In this document: one piece after another, positions 1-9,333 of the stretch | Layout: the number at the start of each line of letters is the position of its first letter | How positions within the stretch are numbered: the first letter of the stretch is position 1 | From: Capnocytophaga canimorsus | GTDB taxonomy: Bacteria > Bacteroidota > Bacteroidia > Flavobacteriales > Flavobacteriaceae | Assembly (NCBI RefSeq): GCF_002302565.1 | Contig: NZ_CP022382.1 | Location: forward strand, 1,001,001 to 1,065,000 | DNA: 64,000 nucleotides | Direction of reading: 5' to 3' | Translations under genes and position numbers: made by a program | Notes under the pieces: model-generated | Databases searched by the model: none | What the model saw: only the letters and a program-made list of their open reading frames with translations | Told to the model about the DNA's origin: nothing

Positions 1-1909
1 CCTCCAAAGGAAGTGCATCTACATAAGTACTTTTAAGTTTCTGTAGCTGACGCCATTCCAGAATTTGAGCAACAATAGGGTGATGCTCAGCAAAATCGGA
101 GAGTATTGCCTCAGAGGTAGCATATTGCCCCGTTTTTGTCTTTTTAGGTTTATCCGCAATTTTAAGCTTTTCAAACAAGATATCGCCCAATTGTTTTGGG
201 GAAGCCAAATTGAATGTTTCTCCAGCTAAGGCAAAAATAGCGTCTTCTAATGTAGAGATGTCTTCATCTAAAGTAACGGAAAGTGTTTTTAAAAAATCGG
301 TATTCAGAGCTATACCTTCCAATTCCATCTTAGCCAACACTCGTATAAGAGGCGCTTCCAAATCAGTATACAAACTAGCGGTATGGGTTTGTTGTAGTTT
401 TTCTCGGAAAAGGTCTTTGAGTTGCCAAGTGATATCGGCATCTTCCACAGCATATTCTTTTTGGTCTTCCAGCGCCACCCAACGCATAGACAGCTGCCCA
501 CTTCCTTTCTTACCGATAAGATTTTCAATAGGAATGGGCGAATAATTCAAATAGGTTTGGGAAAGCACATCCATATTATGGCGCATATCAGGATTGATTA
601 GATAATGAGCTACCATTGTGTCAAACAAATTGCCTTTTACTTCAATGCCGTAATTGGCAAGCACCTTGATATCGTATTTCAAATTTTGCCCCACTTTGGT
701 AATCTGCTCATTTTCAAAGAAGATTTTAAACTCTTGTAATATTTCTTGAGTTTGGGCAGGATTTTCAGGCAGAGGCAAATAATACCCTTTCCCTTGATGC
801 CACGAAAAAGCAATGCCGACTAGTTCGGCTTGTAGGCTATCCAAATCGGTGGTTTCGGTATCGAAACAAACTTCAGATTGGCTTAACAAGTTCTGTAATA
901 ATATTTTCCGAGCTATGGGAGTATCTACCAACTGATAAAAATGGGGCGTGTTTTGAATGTTTTTGCGCTCCGATAAAGATTCTCCTTCAAATAAATCCGT
1001 TTGAATGGCTTGGGTTTGCTCTGTAGCATTTTGATAGGTTTTAATCAGATTTTGAAGTAATTGCCTAAACTCCAAGTCCTCAAAAATTTTGGTTACCTGC
1101 TCCATATCGGGTTTTGAGATCTCAAAATCACGCTCATTAAATTCCACAGGAACATCTAAAATAATACGTGCCAATTTTTTAGAAAGTATGCCTAATTCAG
1201 CATTGTTTTCAATATTCTCACGAAGTTTACCTTTGAGTTTATGAGTATTAGACAGCAGGTTTTCCAAACTTCCGAAATCTGCCAAAAGCTTTTTTGCTGT
1301 TTTTTCTCCAACCCCCGGAAGCCCAGGAATATTGTCGGCAGTATCGCCCATCATTCCTAAAAAATCAATAACCTGCTCAGGGGTTTGCACTCCAAACTTT
1401 TCTTGGACTTCGGGCACTCCCCAAATTTCTGCATCATTTCCCGAACGTGAAGGACGATACATAAAAATATTTTCGGATACCAATTGAGCGAAATCTTTAT
1501 CTGGAGTAACCATATATACCAAATAGCCTTGTTTTTCGGCTTTTTTTGCCAAAGTTCCGATAATATCATCCGCCTCAAATCCTTCCTTTACCAAAATAGG
1601 AATGTGCAAGGCTTGTAAAATTTCCCAAATATACGGAATGGCAAGGCGAATAGCTTCGGGGGTTTCTTCCCGATGAGCTTTGTATGCCTGAAACATTTCG
1701 GTACGCTCAACACTGCCTCCTTTATCGAATGCTACAGCCAAATGATCGGGGCGTTCTTTTTTGATAACCTCCAATAACGAATTCATAAATCCGAGAATGG
1801 CAGAGGTATTTAGCCCTTTTGAATTGATTCTCGGATTTTTGATAAAAGCATAATATCCTCTGAAAATCAAAGCGTAGGCATCTAATAAAAAAAGTCGTTT
1901 CTTTTGCAT
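1..1909 (-). CDS. polA: DNA polymerase I (3' end cut off by window edge)
   Basis: Replicative and repair polymerase that fills gaps and removes primers. Translating the minus strand from the ATG at 1907-1909 gives about 636 residues without a stop, running off the left edge. The N-terminus has the 5'-nuclease signature (LLDAYALIFRGYYAF at residue 8 onward, then a helix-hairpin-helix around GLPGVGEKTAKKLL). A 3'-5' exonuclease domain follows, with the acidic pair D350 and E352 in FDTETT, so proofreading looks intact. The polymerase domain begins near residue 500 (LYTDLEAPLIRVLAKME) and its catalytic half lies outside the window. Transcription runs leftward, away from luxS. The family assignment is secure; only the missing C-terminus is unknown. 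Confidence 0.97.
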   Translation of the reverse strand, partial: MQKKRLFLLDAYALIFRGYYAFIKNPRINSKGLNTSAILGFMNSLLEVIKKERPDHLAVAFDKGGSVERTEMFQAYKAHREETPEAIRLAIPYIWEILQALHIPILVKEGFEADDIIGTLAKKAEKQGYLVYMVTPDKDFAQLVSENIFMYRPSRSGNDAEIWGVPEVQEKFGVQTPEQVIDFLGMMGDTADNIPGLPGVGEKTAKKLLADFGSLENLLSNTHKLKGKLRENIENNAELGILSKKLARIILDVPVEFNERDFEISKPDMEQVTKIFEDLEFRQLLQNLIKTYQNATEQTQAIQTDLFEGESLSERKNIQNTPHFYQLVDTPIARKILLQNLLSQSEVCFDTETTDLDSLQAELVGIAFSWHQGKGYYLPLPENPAQTQEILQEFKIFFENEQITKVGQNLKYDIKVLANYGIEVKGNLFDTMVAHYLINPDMRHNMDVLSQTYLNYSPIPIENLIGKKGSGQLSMRWVALEDQKEYAVEDADITWQLKDLFREKLQQTHTASLYTDLEAPLIRVLAKMELEGIALNTDFLKTLSVTLDEDISTLEDAIFALAGETFNLASPKQLGDILFEKLKIADKPKKTKTGQYATSEAILSDFAEHHPIVAQILEWRQLQKLKSTYVDALPLE

Positions 1910-1981
1910 TGGGCTAATTTTAGGCTTGTTAAACCACAAAAATATGAAAAGTAAACGATTTTAGATTTGACCCTAAGCACA

Positions 1982-2036
1982 AAAACAAAAAAAATCCTGA
2001 AAAATTTCTTTCAGTGATGAAAATTTTTCAGGATTT
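1982..2036 (-). terminator. Rho-independent terminator after luxS
   Basis: A perfect 16-bp stem pairs 1992-2007 with 2021-2036 around a 13-nt loop. Read on the minus strand it follows the luxS stop and ends in a T-rich run (the complement of 1981-1991), the classic intrinsic terminator form. It separates miaB-luxS from polA. Confidence 0.85.
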
Positions 2037-2057
2037 CTTGATATCATTAGGTAAACA

Positions 2058-2534
2058 CTATTTAGGATAAACCAAATTTTCTTCTTTCAAGTGGTAAAGC
2101 ACTTCTTCCAAATACTTTTTGGCTTCATATTTTGCCATTGGCAAATTGTTGTTATAAAAATTTCCGCATTCTAAAGCTGACGCACCAGGTATTTCACCTT
2201 CAAAATCAGCCATATATTTGAATAAATCTGTAATCAACGGAACAATATCCTTTGAAGAATAATCCCCAGCCAAAATCAAATAATTTCCTGTTTGGCAACC
2301 CATTGGTCCCCAATAGATGATTTTGTCTTTCCAAGAGCTATTTCGAAGCCAAGTGGCTGCTAAATGTTCAATCGTGTGAATTTCGGCAGCTCCTAAAACA
2401 GGCTCACGATAAGGCAATTTCATACGAATATCGAATGAAGTAAGCACTTCATTTCCAACATAATCTTTACGAGAAACATAAATTCCTCGCTTCATTTTCA
2501 GGTGGTCAATACAAAAACTGGCTATTTTCTCCAT
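2058..2534 (-). CDS. luxS: S-ribosylhomocysteine lyase LuxS
   Basis: Cleaves S-ribosylhomocysteine to homocysteine and 4,5-dihydroxy-2,3-pentanedione, the autoinducer-2 precursor, in the activated-methyl cycle. The 158 residues match the family length. The metal-binding HTIEHL motif places H53 and H57; C80 in GPMGCQTG is the catalytic cysteine position, and C123 in ECGNF is the third metal ligand. It starts 21 bp after the miaB stop and probably shares its promoter. LuxS is sporadic in Flavobacteriaceae, which favours a Capnocytophaga-type host. No Lsr-type AI-2 uptake genes are in the window, so a signalling role cannot be inferred; methyl-cycle recycling is the safe function. Confidence 0.97.
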   Translation of the reverse strand: MEKIASFCIDHLKMKRGIYVSRKDYVGNEVLTSFDIRMKLPYREPVLGAAEIHTIEHLAATWLRNSSWKDKIIYWGPMGCQTGNYLILAGDYSSKDIVPLITDLFKYMADFEGEIPGASALECGNFYNNNLPMAKYEAKKYLEEVLYHLKEENLVYPK

Positions 2535-2555
2535 ACAAATATGATTTTCAAAAGA

Positions 2556-4001
2556 TTAGTTCATATCGCTATACCCGATAGCTTTTCCGATAAGGGTGGT
2601 TGAGGTACAACTTTCTATTTTAACGTTCACAAAATCACCTACTTTGTAATGTTCCTTCGGAAATACTACTACGGTGTTTTGCGTGTTTCGTCCCATCCAT
2701 TGGGTGTCTGATTTTTTAGAGTTTCCTTCGATAAGCACTTCGCAAATCTGTCCGACTTTCTCTTGTGTGCGAAGTAAGCTGTGTTTTTGCTGTAAATCAA
2801 TAATTTCAGAAAGACGACGTTTCTTAACTTCCTCAGGAACATCATCTTCTATCTTACGTGCAGCAAGTGTTCCTGGTCGTTCTGAATAGGCAAACATAAA
2901 TCCGAAGTCGTATTTTACGTATTCCATCAGCGAAAGCGTATCTTGGTGGTCGGCTTCAGTTTCTGTGGGAAATCCAGCAATCATATCTTGTGAAATAGCA
3001 CATTCAGGAATGCGTTTTCGGATATTATCAATCAATGTGAAATACTCTTCTCTTGTATGTAATCGGTTCATTGCCTTTAAGATACGATTGCTTCCGCTTT
3101 GTACAGGCAAGTGAATATATTTGCAAATATTGTGATGTTTTGCCATCGTGTCAATCACATCAAGAGTCATATCTTGTGGATTAGATGTGGAAAAACGGAT
3201 ACGCATCTTTGGGTAAGCAATTGCCACCATATCAAGTAGTTTTGCGAAATTTACAGCAGTGGCTTTCTGCATTTCACTGGCTTTATCGAAATCTTTTTTC
3301 AGTCCGCCACCATACCAAAGATAGCTGTCCACATTCTGACCCAAAAGCGTGATTTCCTTAAAGCCTCTTTCTTCTAAATCCTTGATTTCATTTAAGATAG
3401 AAAAAGGGTCGCGACTGCGTTCGCGTCCGCGTGTAAAAGGAACAATACAAAACGTACACATATTGTCGCAACCGCGTGTAATGGAAACAAAGGCAGTTAC
3501 TCCATTGCTATTGAGGCGAATAGGAGAAATGTCAGCATAGGTTTCATCTTTGGAAAGAATTACGTTTACGGCTTCGCGTCCGCCTTCTACTTCTTGCAAA
3601 AGATTGGGTAAATCTTTGTAAGCGTCAGGTCCTACCACCATATCTACGATTTTTTCTTCTTCCAGAAAAGCGTGTTTTAGGCGTTCAGCCATACAGCCCA
3701 ACACTCCTACTTTCATTGCAGGACGATTTCTTTTGATGGCATTGAATTGTTCCAATCGCTTACGAATGGTTTGTTCGGCTTTTTCGCGAATGGAACACGT
3801 ATTTACTAAAACTAAATCGGCTTCTTCGAGCGTTTGTGTGGTGTTGTATCCTTGCTCGGAGAGAATGGAGGCTACAATTTCGCTATCTGAAAAATTCATC
3901 TGACAGCCGTAACTTTCTATATATAATTTTTTGTGATTGTTCGTATTTTCTTTCAAAACAAGACTTTGTCCTTGCTTTGATTCGTCAATAACTTTTTCCA
4001 T
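2556..4001 (-). CDS. miaB: tRNA-2-methylthio-N6-dimethylallyladenosine synthase MiaB
   Basis: Radical-SAM methylthiotransferase that adds a methylthio group to i6A37 of tRNAs. The 481-residue protein has the three-cysteine MTTase domain (C33, C69, C103), the radical-SAM CxxxCxxC cluster site (C178, C182, C185 in [10 protein letters not shown]) and a C-terminal TRAM domain. I chose the ATG at 3999-4001. A TTG 24 bases upstream is in frame, but it lies inside the TATCTTTG promoter element at 4023-4030, so it would precede the transcript start. The gene heads a probable miaB-luxS operon. Confidence 0.97.
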   Translation of the reverse strand: MEKVIDESKQGQSLVLKENTNNHKKLYIESYGCQMNFSDSEIVASILSEQGYNTTQTLEEADLVLVNTCSIREKAEQTIRKRLEQFNAIKRNRPAMKVGVLGCMAERLKHAFLEEEKIVDMVVGPDAYKDLPNLLQEVEGGREAVNVILSKDETYADISPIRLNSNGVTAFVSITRGCDNMCTFCIVPFTRGRERSRDPFSILNEIKDLEERGFKEITLLGQNVDSYLWYGGGLKKDFDKASEMQKATAVNFAKLLDMVAIAYPKMRIRFSTSNPQDMTLDVIDTMAKHHNICKYIHLPVQSGSNRILKAMNRLHTREEYFTLIDNIRKRIPECAISQDMIAGFPTETEADHQDTLSLMEYVKYDFGFMFAYSERPGTLAARKIEDDVPEEVKKRRLSEIIDLQQKHSLLRTQEKVGQICEVLIEGNSKKSDTQWMGRNTQNTVVVFPKEHYKVGDFVNVKIESCTSTTLIGKAIGYSDMN

Positions 4002-4022
4002 AGTGTTGATTTTCTTGAGGGG

Positions 4023-4030
4023 CAAAGATA
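4023..4030 (-). promoter_or_regulatory. -7 promoter element for miaB-luxS
   Basis: The plus strand reads CAAAGATA, i.e. TATCTTTG on the minus strand, matching the Bacteroidota TAnnTTTG consensus. It sits 22 bp upstream of the chosen miaB ATG. No convincing -33 TTTG was seen. Confidence 0.6.
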
Positions 4031-4063
4031 TGTAAAATAATTAAAACGTAAGAAATTTGATTT

Positions 4064-5098
4064 TTAATCGGTTTTTATGAGGGTAAAAGAAAATTCAGAA
4101 CCTACGCCTAATACACTTTCTACATAAATTTTTTGTCGGTGGGCTTCCAAAATGTGTTTTACAATGGATAAACCTAAGCCTGAACCGCCCTGCTTTCGAT
4201 TTCCACTTTTATCCACTCGATAAAACCGCTCAAAAAGGCGCTTAAGGTGTTCTTTAGCAATGCCTTCACCATTGTCGGTAATACGTATAATAACCCTTCC
4301 TGAAGGAGCGTCTTCCAATGCAATTTCAGTAGTTCCGTTATCTTTTCCGTATTTGATGGAGTTAATTACTAAATTGGCAATCACTTGCTGAACCCGTTCT
4401 TTGTCGGCATACACATAAATAGCAGGATAATGATTATCAAAAGTTAGCGTTATTTGGCGTTTTGAGGCTTGTATTTCAAGCATATCAAAAACATTTTGAA
4501 TAACTTCCACAATATCAAACCGCTCGAAATCCAGATGCAATTCGCCTGCTTCCAGTTTTGAAATCATTTCCAAATCCTTAACCACATAAATGAGGCGTTC
4601 TACACCTTTAGCAGCTCGTAATAAGTACTTTTTACGAACCGTTTTATTTTCAATAGTACCATCTAAAAGCGTGAGGATATAGCTCTGTACCGTAAAAAGA
4701 GGGGTATTTAACTCGTGCGAAATATTACCGATATATTCCTTACGATAATCTTCACGTATTTTTAAGGATTCGATTTCTACCTTTTTATCGTGTGCAAATC
4801 GGCTAATTTCCTCGCTTAGCGCACGAATATCGGTAGTGATGGTTCTGTTTTCAAAATCGGTGTTTTGTAACAGAGCCACATCATTGTAAATCTTTTTGAT
4901 GCGTTTGTATATGAATTTTTCCACCCGATATTGAAGCACAAAAAAAGAAAAACCAAAGGTAAGCAATGCAAAAAAAATCAACCACCAAATGTTAGGCGAA
5001 AAATAGAAAAAAGCAATCATTAAAAGGGTAGTACCTATAGTAATGAGAGTCGCTGATTTTAAGGCAAATCGGTAGGATTTTTTTAATCTTCGAGCCAT
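4064..5098 (-). CDS. Membrane sensor histidine kinase (PhoR/WalK-like)
   Basis: Orthodox two-component kinase. Residues about 14-31 and 37-53 form two membrane helices separated by only a few residues, so there is essentially no periplasmic sensor domain. A linker/coil follows (55-115), then the HisKA dimerisation helix with phospho-acceptor H128 in ISHELNTP, and a HATPase_c domain with the N box around VIANLVINSIKYG and G boxes DNGEGI and GGSGLGLSIV. Its ATG overlaps the stop of the upstream response regulator by one base (TAATG), so the two are translationally coupled. The lack of an extracytoplasmic domain suggests it senses membrane state or a partner protein. The input signal is unknown. 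Confidence 0.93.
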   Translation of the reverse strand: MARRLKKSYRFALKSATLITIGTTLLMIAFFYFSPNIWWLIFFALLTFGFSFFVLQYRVEKFIYKRIKKIYNDVALLQNTDFENRTITTDIRALSEEISRFAHDKKVEIESLKIREDYRKEYIGNISHELNTPLFTVQSYILTLLDGTIENKTVRKKYLLRAAKGVERLIYVVKDLEMISKLEAGELHLDFERFDIVEVIQNVFDMLEIQASKRQITLTFDNHYPAIYVYADKERVQQVIANLVINSIKYGKDNGTTEIALEDAPSGRVIIRITDNGEGIAKEHLKRLFERFYRVDKSGNRKQGGSGLGLSIVKHILEAHRQKIYVESVLGVGSEFSFTLIKTD

Positions 5099-5781
5099 TA
5101 GTGGACAAATTTATACCCCACCCCTTTGATGGTTACAAAATAATCATCGCCTATCTTTTCTCGAAGTTTACGAATGTGCACATCTATGGTTCGTCCGCCA
5201 ACCACTACTTCACTTCCCCAAACGGCATCTAAAATATCTTCTCTTTTGAAAACTTTGCCAGGGCGAGAAGCCAACAATGCCAATAGTTCAAATTCCTTTC
5301 GTGGAAGTACCATTTCTTCTCCTTTTAGCGTGATTTTATACTCCTCTCGGTCGATGGTCAATTCCCCAAAAGAGGTTATTACAGCGGGGTCACTTTCGTC
5401 TTTAAACCTACGCAACAAGGCTTTTACCTTACTAACCAATACTTTGGGTTTTATAGGTTTAGTAATGTAATCATCGGCTCCAGCTTCAAAACCAGCCAAC
5501 AGCGAATAATCTTCACCCCGAGCCGTTAAAAAAGCAATAACCGTATGGGAAAGCTCAGGTATTTTACGGATACGTTCACAGGCTTCAATACCATCCATTT
5601 CGGGCATCATTACATCCATAATGATCAATTGAGGCAGTTCTTTTTCGGCTTTTTTCACTGCTTCTAATCCGTTTTTTGCCTTAATGATTTGATAACCCTC
5701 TTCCATTAGGTTATAGCCCACAATCTCAAGGATATCGGGCTCATCATCTGCCAAGAGAATTTTAATGTGCTTTTTTTTCAT
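5098..5781 (-). CDS. OmpR/PhoB-family response regulator
   Basis: Receiver plus winged-helix transcription factor paired with the adjacent kinase. Counting from the ATG at 5779-5781, the acidic pocket is D12-D13, the phospho-acceptor is D56 in IIMDVMMPEMDG, and the conserved lysine is K108 in YITKP. The C-terminal trans_reg_C domain (about 130-227) ends with the usual VWG...RTIDVHIRKLREKIG region. A TTG seven codons upstream falls inside the promoter element TATATTTG at 5800-5807 and is therefore not the start. The targets cannot be told from the window. Confidence 0.95.
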   Translation of the reverse strand: MKKKHIKILLADDEPDILEIVGYNLMEEGYQIIKAKNGLEAVKKAEKELPQLIIMDVMMPEMDGIEACERIRKIPELSHTVIAFLTARGEDYSLLAGFEAGADDYITKPIKPKVLVSKVKALLRRFKDESDPAVITSFGELTIDREEYKITLKGEEMVLPRKEFELLALLASRPGKVFKREDILDAVWGSEVVVGGRTIDVHIRKLREKIGDDYFVTIKGVGYKFVH

Positions 5782-5799
5782 ACCCTTACGGTTTGTAGG

Positions 5800-5807
5800 C
5801 AAATATA
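5800..5807 (-). promoter_or_regulatory. -7 promoter element for the two-component pair
   Basis: CAAATATA on the plus strand is TATATTTG on the minus strand, a match to TAnnTTTG, 18 bp upstream of the response-regulator ATG. Confidence 0.55.
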
Positions 5808-5944
5808 ATGATTCTGTAGAAATATGAAAAAAAATGACGATTAAACACCTTAAAAAATTAAGATTTTTTCACAAAGAAATTTTGTTTCTCAGGCAATAGA
5901 AAAAAGGAATTAGAGATTAGAAATTGCTACTTGTTACTTGGTTC

Positions 5945-5972
5945 TTTATCCTTTTTACTTTATCCTTTTTAC
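5945..5972. repeat. Two perfect 14-bp direct repeats in a pyrimidine-rich spacer
   Basis: The unit TTTATCCTTTTTAC occurs twice back to back (5945-5958, 5959-5972) in the spacer downstream of the dihydrouridine synthase, its last bases reaching into that gene's stop. Flanking bases (ACTTGTTACTTGG at about 5930) resemble the reverse complement of the purine-rich stretch at 17101-17145, so both may be copies of a short dispersed intergenic repeat. Confidence 0.6.
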
Positions 5973-6946
5973 TTAAACTCCTGAACCACCTGCTCCATCA
6001 CTTCCAAAATTTCAGCGACGTGGTTAAGTGTTACTATTTTTTGACGGTATTCTTTAAAATTAGGGATTCCTTTAAAATAATTGGTGTAATGACGGCGCAT
6101 TTCTAAAACGCCTTGACGTTCTCCTTTCCATTCTACTGACCAAATCAGGTGATTACGTGCTGCTTGAACCCTATCGGATATTGTGGGAGAGGGCAGTTTT
6201 TCACCTGTTTTAAAAAAATGTTTGATTTCGTTGAAAATCCAAGGATAGCCTATGGCAGCTCTGCCTATCATAATACCATCTACCCCGTATTTTTGGCGAT
6301 ATTCCAAAGCTTTTTCAGGAGAATCAATATCTCCATTGCCAAAAATAGGAATGTGAATTCGAGGATTTTCCTTAATTCGAGCAATATGCGACCAGTCTGA
6401 ATGTCCTTTGTAAAGTTGAGCACGAGTACGCGCGTGTATAGAAAGTGCTTTAATCCCCACATCTTGCAGACGTTCAGCCACTTCATCAATATTTATGGAG
6501 TTTTCATCCCAACCCAAACGAGTTTTCACCGTTACGGGAAGATGAGTACTATTTACCACTGCTTTGGTAAGACGAACCATCAAGTCAATGTCTTTTAAAA
6601 CTCCTGCTCCTGCTCCTTTACAGACTACTTTTTTTACAGGACAACCAAAATTGATATCTAACAAATCTGGATTGACCGTTTCTACAATTTTTGCTGAAAG
6701 CGCCATTGCCTCCTCGTCTCCTCCGAAAATTTGTATGCCCACTGGACGTTCGTAGTCGAAAATATCTAATTTTTGTTTACTCTTAATGGCATTGCGTATC
6801 AATCCCTCCGAAGAAATAAATTCGCTGTATAGCATATCTGCTCCGTGAATTTTACAAAGTCTGCGAAAGGGAGGGTCGCTTACATCTTCCATCGGAGCTA
6901 ACAATAACGGAAATTCCCCCAAATCAAGATTGCCTATTTTTGCCAT
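5969..6946 (-). CDS. tRNA-dihydrouridine synthase (DusB-like)
   Basis: FMN enzyme that reduces uridines in tRNA D-loops using NADPH. The 325-residue protein begins at the ATG at 6944-6946; an in-frame TTG 36 bases upstream would add an atypical leader. Visible signatures are LAPMEDVSDPPFR near the N-terminus (FMN barrel entry), the catalytic-cysteine motif NFGCPVKKV, followed by GAGAGVL, and the phosphate-binding region GNGDI...GIMIGRAAIGYPWIF. The C-terminal helical tRNA-binding domain follows (HYTNYFKGIPNFKE). The exact Dus subtype is by similarity only. It stands alone between the two-component pair and the epimerase gene. Confidence 0.93.
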   Translation of the reverse strand: MAKIGNLDLGEFPLLLAPMEDVSDPPFRRLCKIHGADMLYSEFISSEGLIRNAIKSKQKLDIFDYERPVGIQIFGGDEEAMALSAKIVETVNPDLLDINFGCPVKKVVCKGAGAGVLKDIDLMVRLTKAVVNSTHLPVTVKTRLGWDENSINIDEVAERLQDVGIKALSIHARTRAQLYKGHSDWSHIARIKENPRIHIPIFGNGDIDSPEKALEYRQKYGVDGIMIGRAAIGYPWIFNEIKHFFKTGEKLPSPTISDRVQAARNHLIWSVEWKGERQGVLEMRRHYTNYFKGIPNFKEYRQKIVTLNHVAEILEVMEQVVQEFK

Positions 6947-7095
6947 ATTTGTGTTTTTGCAAATGAGGGCGCAAGTTAGCAATTAAACCCCAACCTATCA
7001 AATCGAAAAAAAGTTGTTTTGTAAAAAGTATGATGAGATATTTTTTCAGGAGTGAATCAAAGTTATGCCACAGAAAAATAAGCGTTTTTAAATTC

Positions 7096-8001
7096 TTATT
7101 TTTCAGATAACTCTTTTTTTAAGGCATCAGAAAGGTACGGATACTTAAAACGAAACCCTTTTTGTTGTATCTTTTGACTATCCACACGACTTCCTTCCAA
7201 AACTAATACCGACATTTCGCCTAAAACCAATCGCAAAATGAAAGCAGGTAAATCAGGAAGTATATTTTTACGATTCAATTGCTCAGACAAGATGTGATTA
7301 AACTCTCTATGGGTTACGTGTGAAGGGGCTACTGCGTTATAAATCCCTTCTAATTGAGAAGTTTTCAGACCATAGATAATCATTTCAGTTAAATCATCAA
7401 TGGCTATCCAAGGTAGGTATTGCTTCCCACTACCAATCACAGGATTTAATCGGTATCGAGCAAGAGGCAATATTTTGTTTAGCATACCGCCTTGTTTATC
7501 AATAATTACCCCAAAGCGAAAAATGACCACACGTTGAGTAATCGCTCTAAAATCAAAAGCTACTTTTTCCCAAGCTTGACAAACTTGACTTAAAAAGTCA
7601 TCTCCGGCTGGGTCATTTTCTTTGTATATGGTTGATGTTGTTTTTGTTCCATAGTACCCAACGGCTGAAGCACTTATGAAGGTTTTTAAAACAAGATGAT
7701 TTTCTATAAAAGCTTTTAAAAGAAGCTTCGCCGAGTTTACCCTACTACTTAATATACTTTTCTTTCGAGCCTTAGTCCATCGTTTTTCGCCAATGGAAGT
7801 CCCTGCCAAATGAATCACGTGGTTTACCCCAAACAGACTCTTGGGGTCAATATATTCATTTTCAATATCCCAACGGTATTCATTTTCTCTTTTCGGAGAA
7901 CGGCTTAAAAAACGAACTTGGTAGTTAAAAGAAAGACTTTTTTCTAACTTTTTGGCTAACATTCCGTTAGCTCCAGTAATTAGTATGATTTCTTTTTCCA
8001 T
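7096..8001 (-). CDS. TIGR01777-type NAD-dependent epimerase (YfcH-like)
   Basis: Extended SDR protein of about 301 residues from the ATG at 7999-8001. The N-terminal dinucleotide-binding motif reads ITGANGMLAKKL, so the third glycine of GxxGxxG is alanine. The SAVGYYG segment is the usual TIGR01777 core signature, and the C-terminus carries the DUF1731-like region (LRLVLGEMSVLVLEGSRV). Substrate and reaction are unknown for this family. The start lies 8 bp past the dapB stop, making it the last gene of the parA-parB-DUF5683-dapB run. A TTG further upstream would overlap dapB and is not favoured. Confidence 0.85.
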   Translation of the reverse strand: MEKEIILITGANGMLAKKLEKSLSFNYQVRFLSRSPKRENEYRWDIENEYIDPKSLFGVNHVIHLAGTSIGEKRWTKARKKSILSSRVNSAKLLLKAFIENHLVLKTFISASAVGYYGTKTTSTIYKENDPAGDDFLSQVCQAWEKVAFDFRAITQRVVIFRFGVIIDKQGGMLNKILPLARYRLNPVIGSGKQYLPWIAIDDLTEMIIYGLKTSQLEGIYNAVAPSHVTHREFNHILSEQLNRKNILPDLPAFILRLVLGEMSVLVLEGSRVDSQKIQQKGFRFKYPYLSDALKKELSEK

Positions 8002-8009
8002 TTTTTGGC

Positions 8010-8714
8010 TTATTGATTGCCCCAAAGCACGTCTTTCATTGAAAAAACACCTCTTTTACCCAAAATCCATTCAGCAGCCAATACCGCACCAAGGGCAAAT
8101 CCCTCACGTGAATGCGCTGTATGCTTTATATCAATAGTGTCAATGATGCTTTTATAGCTTACAGTATGTGTACCAGGAGTGTTTCCGATGCGCAGTGCTG
8201 AAATATTGATTTTATCCCCTTTACTTTCACTTAATTGCCACCCTATTTTTTTACCATAAGCTATAATATCTTCTGCTAAAGTAATAGCTGTACCGCTGGG
8301 AGCATCTAACTTCTGAGTATGATGAATTTCTTCAATGGAAACATCATATTCTTCTAATTTTGCCATCATTTGTGCCAACACCTTATTTAGCTCAAAAAAA
8401 AGGTTAACCCCAATGCTAAAGTTCGATGCATACAGAAAAGCCGTTTGATATTGATGGCACAACGCAGTAGCTTGGGGATAATGCTTTAACCAACCCGTGG
8501 TTCCTGCCACTGTTGGAATCTGATGTGTTAAAGCATTGGAAATATTTTTAAACGCACTCTCAGGAGTGCTAAATTCAATAGCTACTTGTGCCTGACCAAT
8601 ATCATAGCTTTGAGTTTCTTTATCTACAATAAGTACAATTTCGTGCCCTCGTTTAAGAGCTATTTGTTCAATGGTTTTTCCCATTTTTCCGTATCCGAGT
8701 AAGGCTATTTTCAT
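8010..8714 (-). CDS. dapB: 4-hydroxy-tetrahydrodipicolinate reductase
   Basis: NAD(P)H-dependent step of the diaminopimelate/lysine pathway, giving tetrahydrodipicolinate for peptidoglycan. The protein has 234 residues, the shorter Bacteroidota form. It has the nucleotide-binding motif LGYGKMGK (residues 6-13), GTTGW (71-75), and the catalytic signature EIHHTQKLDAPSGTA, with H131/H132 and K135 as catalytic and substrate residues. It lies 25 bp after the DUF5683 gene. The order parA, parB, DUF5683, dapB is, from memory, typical of flavobacteria. Confidence 0.96.
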   Translation of the reverse strand: MKIALLGYGKMGKTIEQIALKRGHEIVLIVDKETQSYDIGQAQVAIEFSTPESAFKNISNALTHQIPTVAGTTGWLKHYPQATALCHQYQTAFLYASNFSIGVNLFFELNKVLAQMMAKLEEYDVSIEEIHHTQKLDAPSGTAITLAEDIIAYGKKIGWQLSESKGDKINISALRIGNTPGTHTVSYKSIIDTIDIKHTAHSREGFALGAVLAAEWILGKRGVFSMKDVLWGNQ

Positions 8715-8739
8715 CGGTTGGAGATGTTTTGATTAAAAT

Positions 8740-9333
8740 TTAGAAGCGGATTTGCAAACTGAGCCCATACTGCACACCCGAAGTGATATCATCGGTGCTT
8801 AGAAAAGGTTCCAAAGTGATGTTTTCATCAACATTGAATTGCTTCAAATGCGCATCAACATTAGCATCTACAATATTAAGCGCATAGAAGCCTACTAAAA
8901 ACAATAAGGAAAGTTCTTTGTTACGACGATAAAATTGCTGAGCACGGCGTAAGCCATCGGTGCTTAGACGAGGTTGTCCATCACCTCGATCACCAAAAAA
9001 TTCATCATCGGTAAAGCCTGCTACTCTTCTTTTGTAAGCCGTTTGATAACGATCAAACTCTTTACTATTTCTCATATAGAAATAGACGGTAGTACCAAGG
9101 GCTCCGTACACCAAAGGTACTTTCCAATAACTTTTGTTATAGATTTGCCCCAGCCCAGGAAAAATAGCCGAGTAAAAGGCAGCTCGTGCTGGAGACAGTG
9201 GGTCGGTATTCCAAGTGATTTGTTTTTGCACATCGGTAACCTTTACCTGCAAACTATCAGCTACTTTTTTATTTTGAGCCAGAGAAGTTTGCAGACATAG
9301 GAAACCTATTATGAAAACAAAATACTTAATCAT
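8740..9333 (-). CDS. DUF5683 family secreted/membrane protein
   Basis: About 197 residues from the ATG at 9331-9333, which gives a clean signal peptide (MIKYFVFIIGFLCLQTSLAQ); a second ATG at 9369 adds 12 residues and deeper overlap with parB. After a polar stretch, LSPARAAFYSAIFPGLGQIY with the following KVPLVYGALGTTVYFY is the recognisable DUF5683 core, a short hydrophobic hairpin. The start overlaps the parB stop by 8 bases, implying translational coupling. Function is unknown. The constant position next to parAB and dapB in flavobacteria suggests a cell-envelope role, but that is inference. Confidence 0.8.
   Translation of the reverse strand: MIKYFVFIIGFLCLQTSLAQNKKVADSLQVKVTDVQKQITWNTDPLSPARAAFYSAIFPGLGQIYNKSYWKVPLVYGALGTTVYFYMRNSKEFDRYQTAYKRRVAGFTDDEFFGDRGDGQPRLSTDGLRRAQQFYRRNKELSLLFLVGFYALNIVDANVDAHLKQFNVDENITLEPFLSTDDITSGVQYGLSLQIRF

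Noticed and set aside
210..545. Plus-strand open frames inside polA
   Set aside because: They are antisense to a well-conserved polymerase reading frame and encode no recognisable protein.
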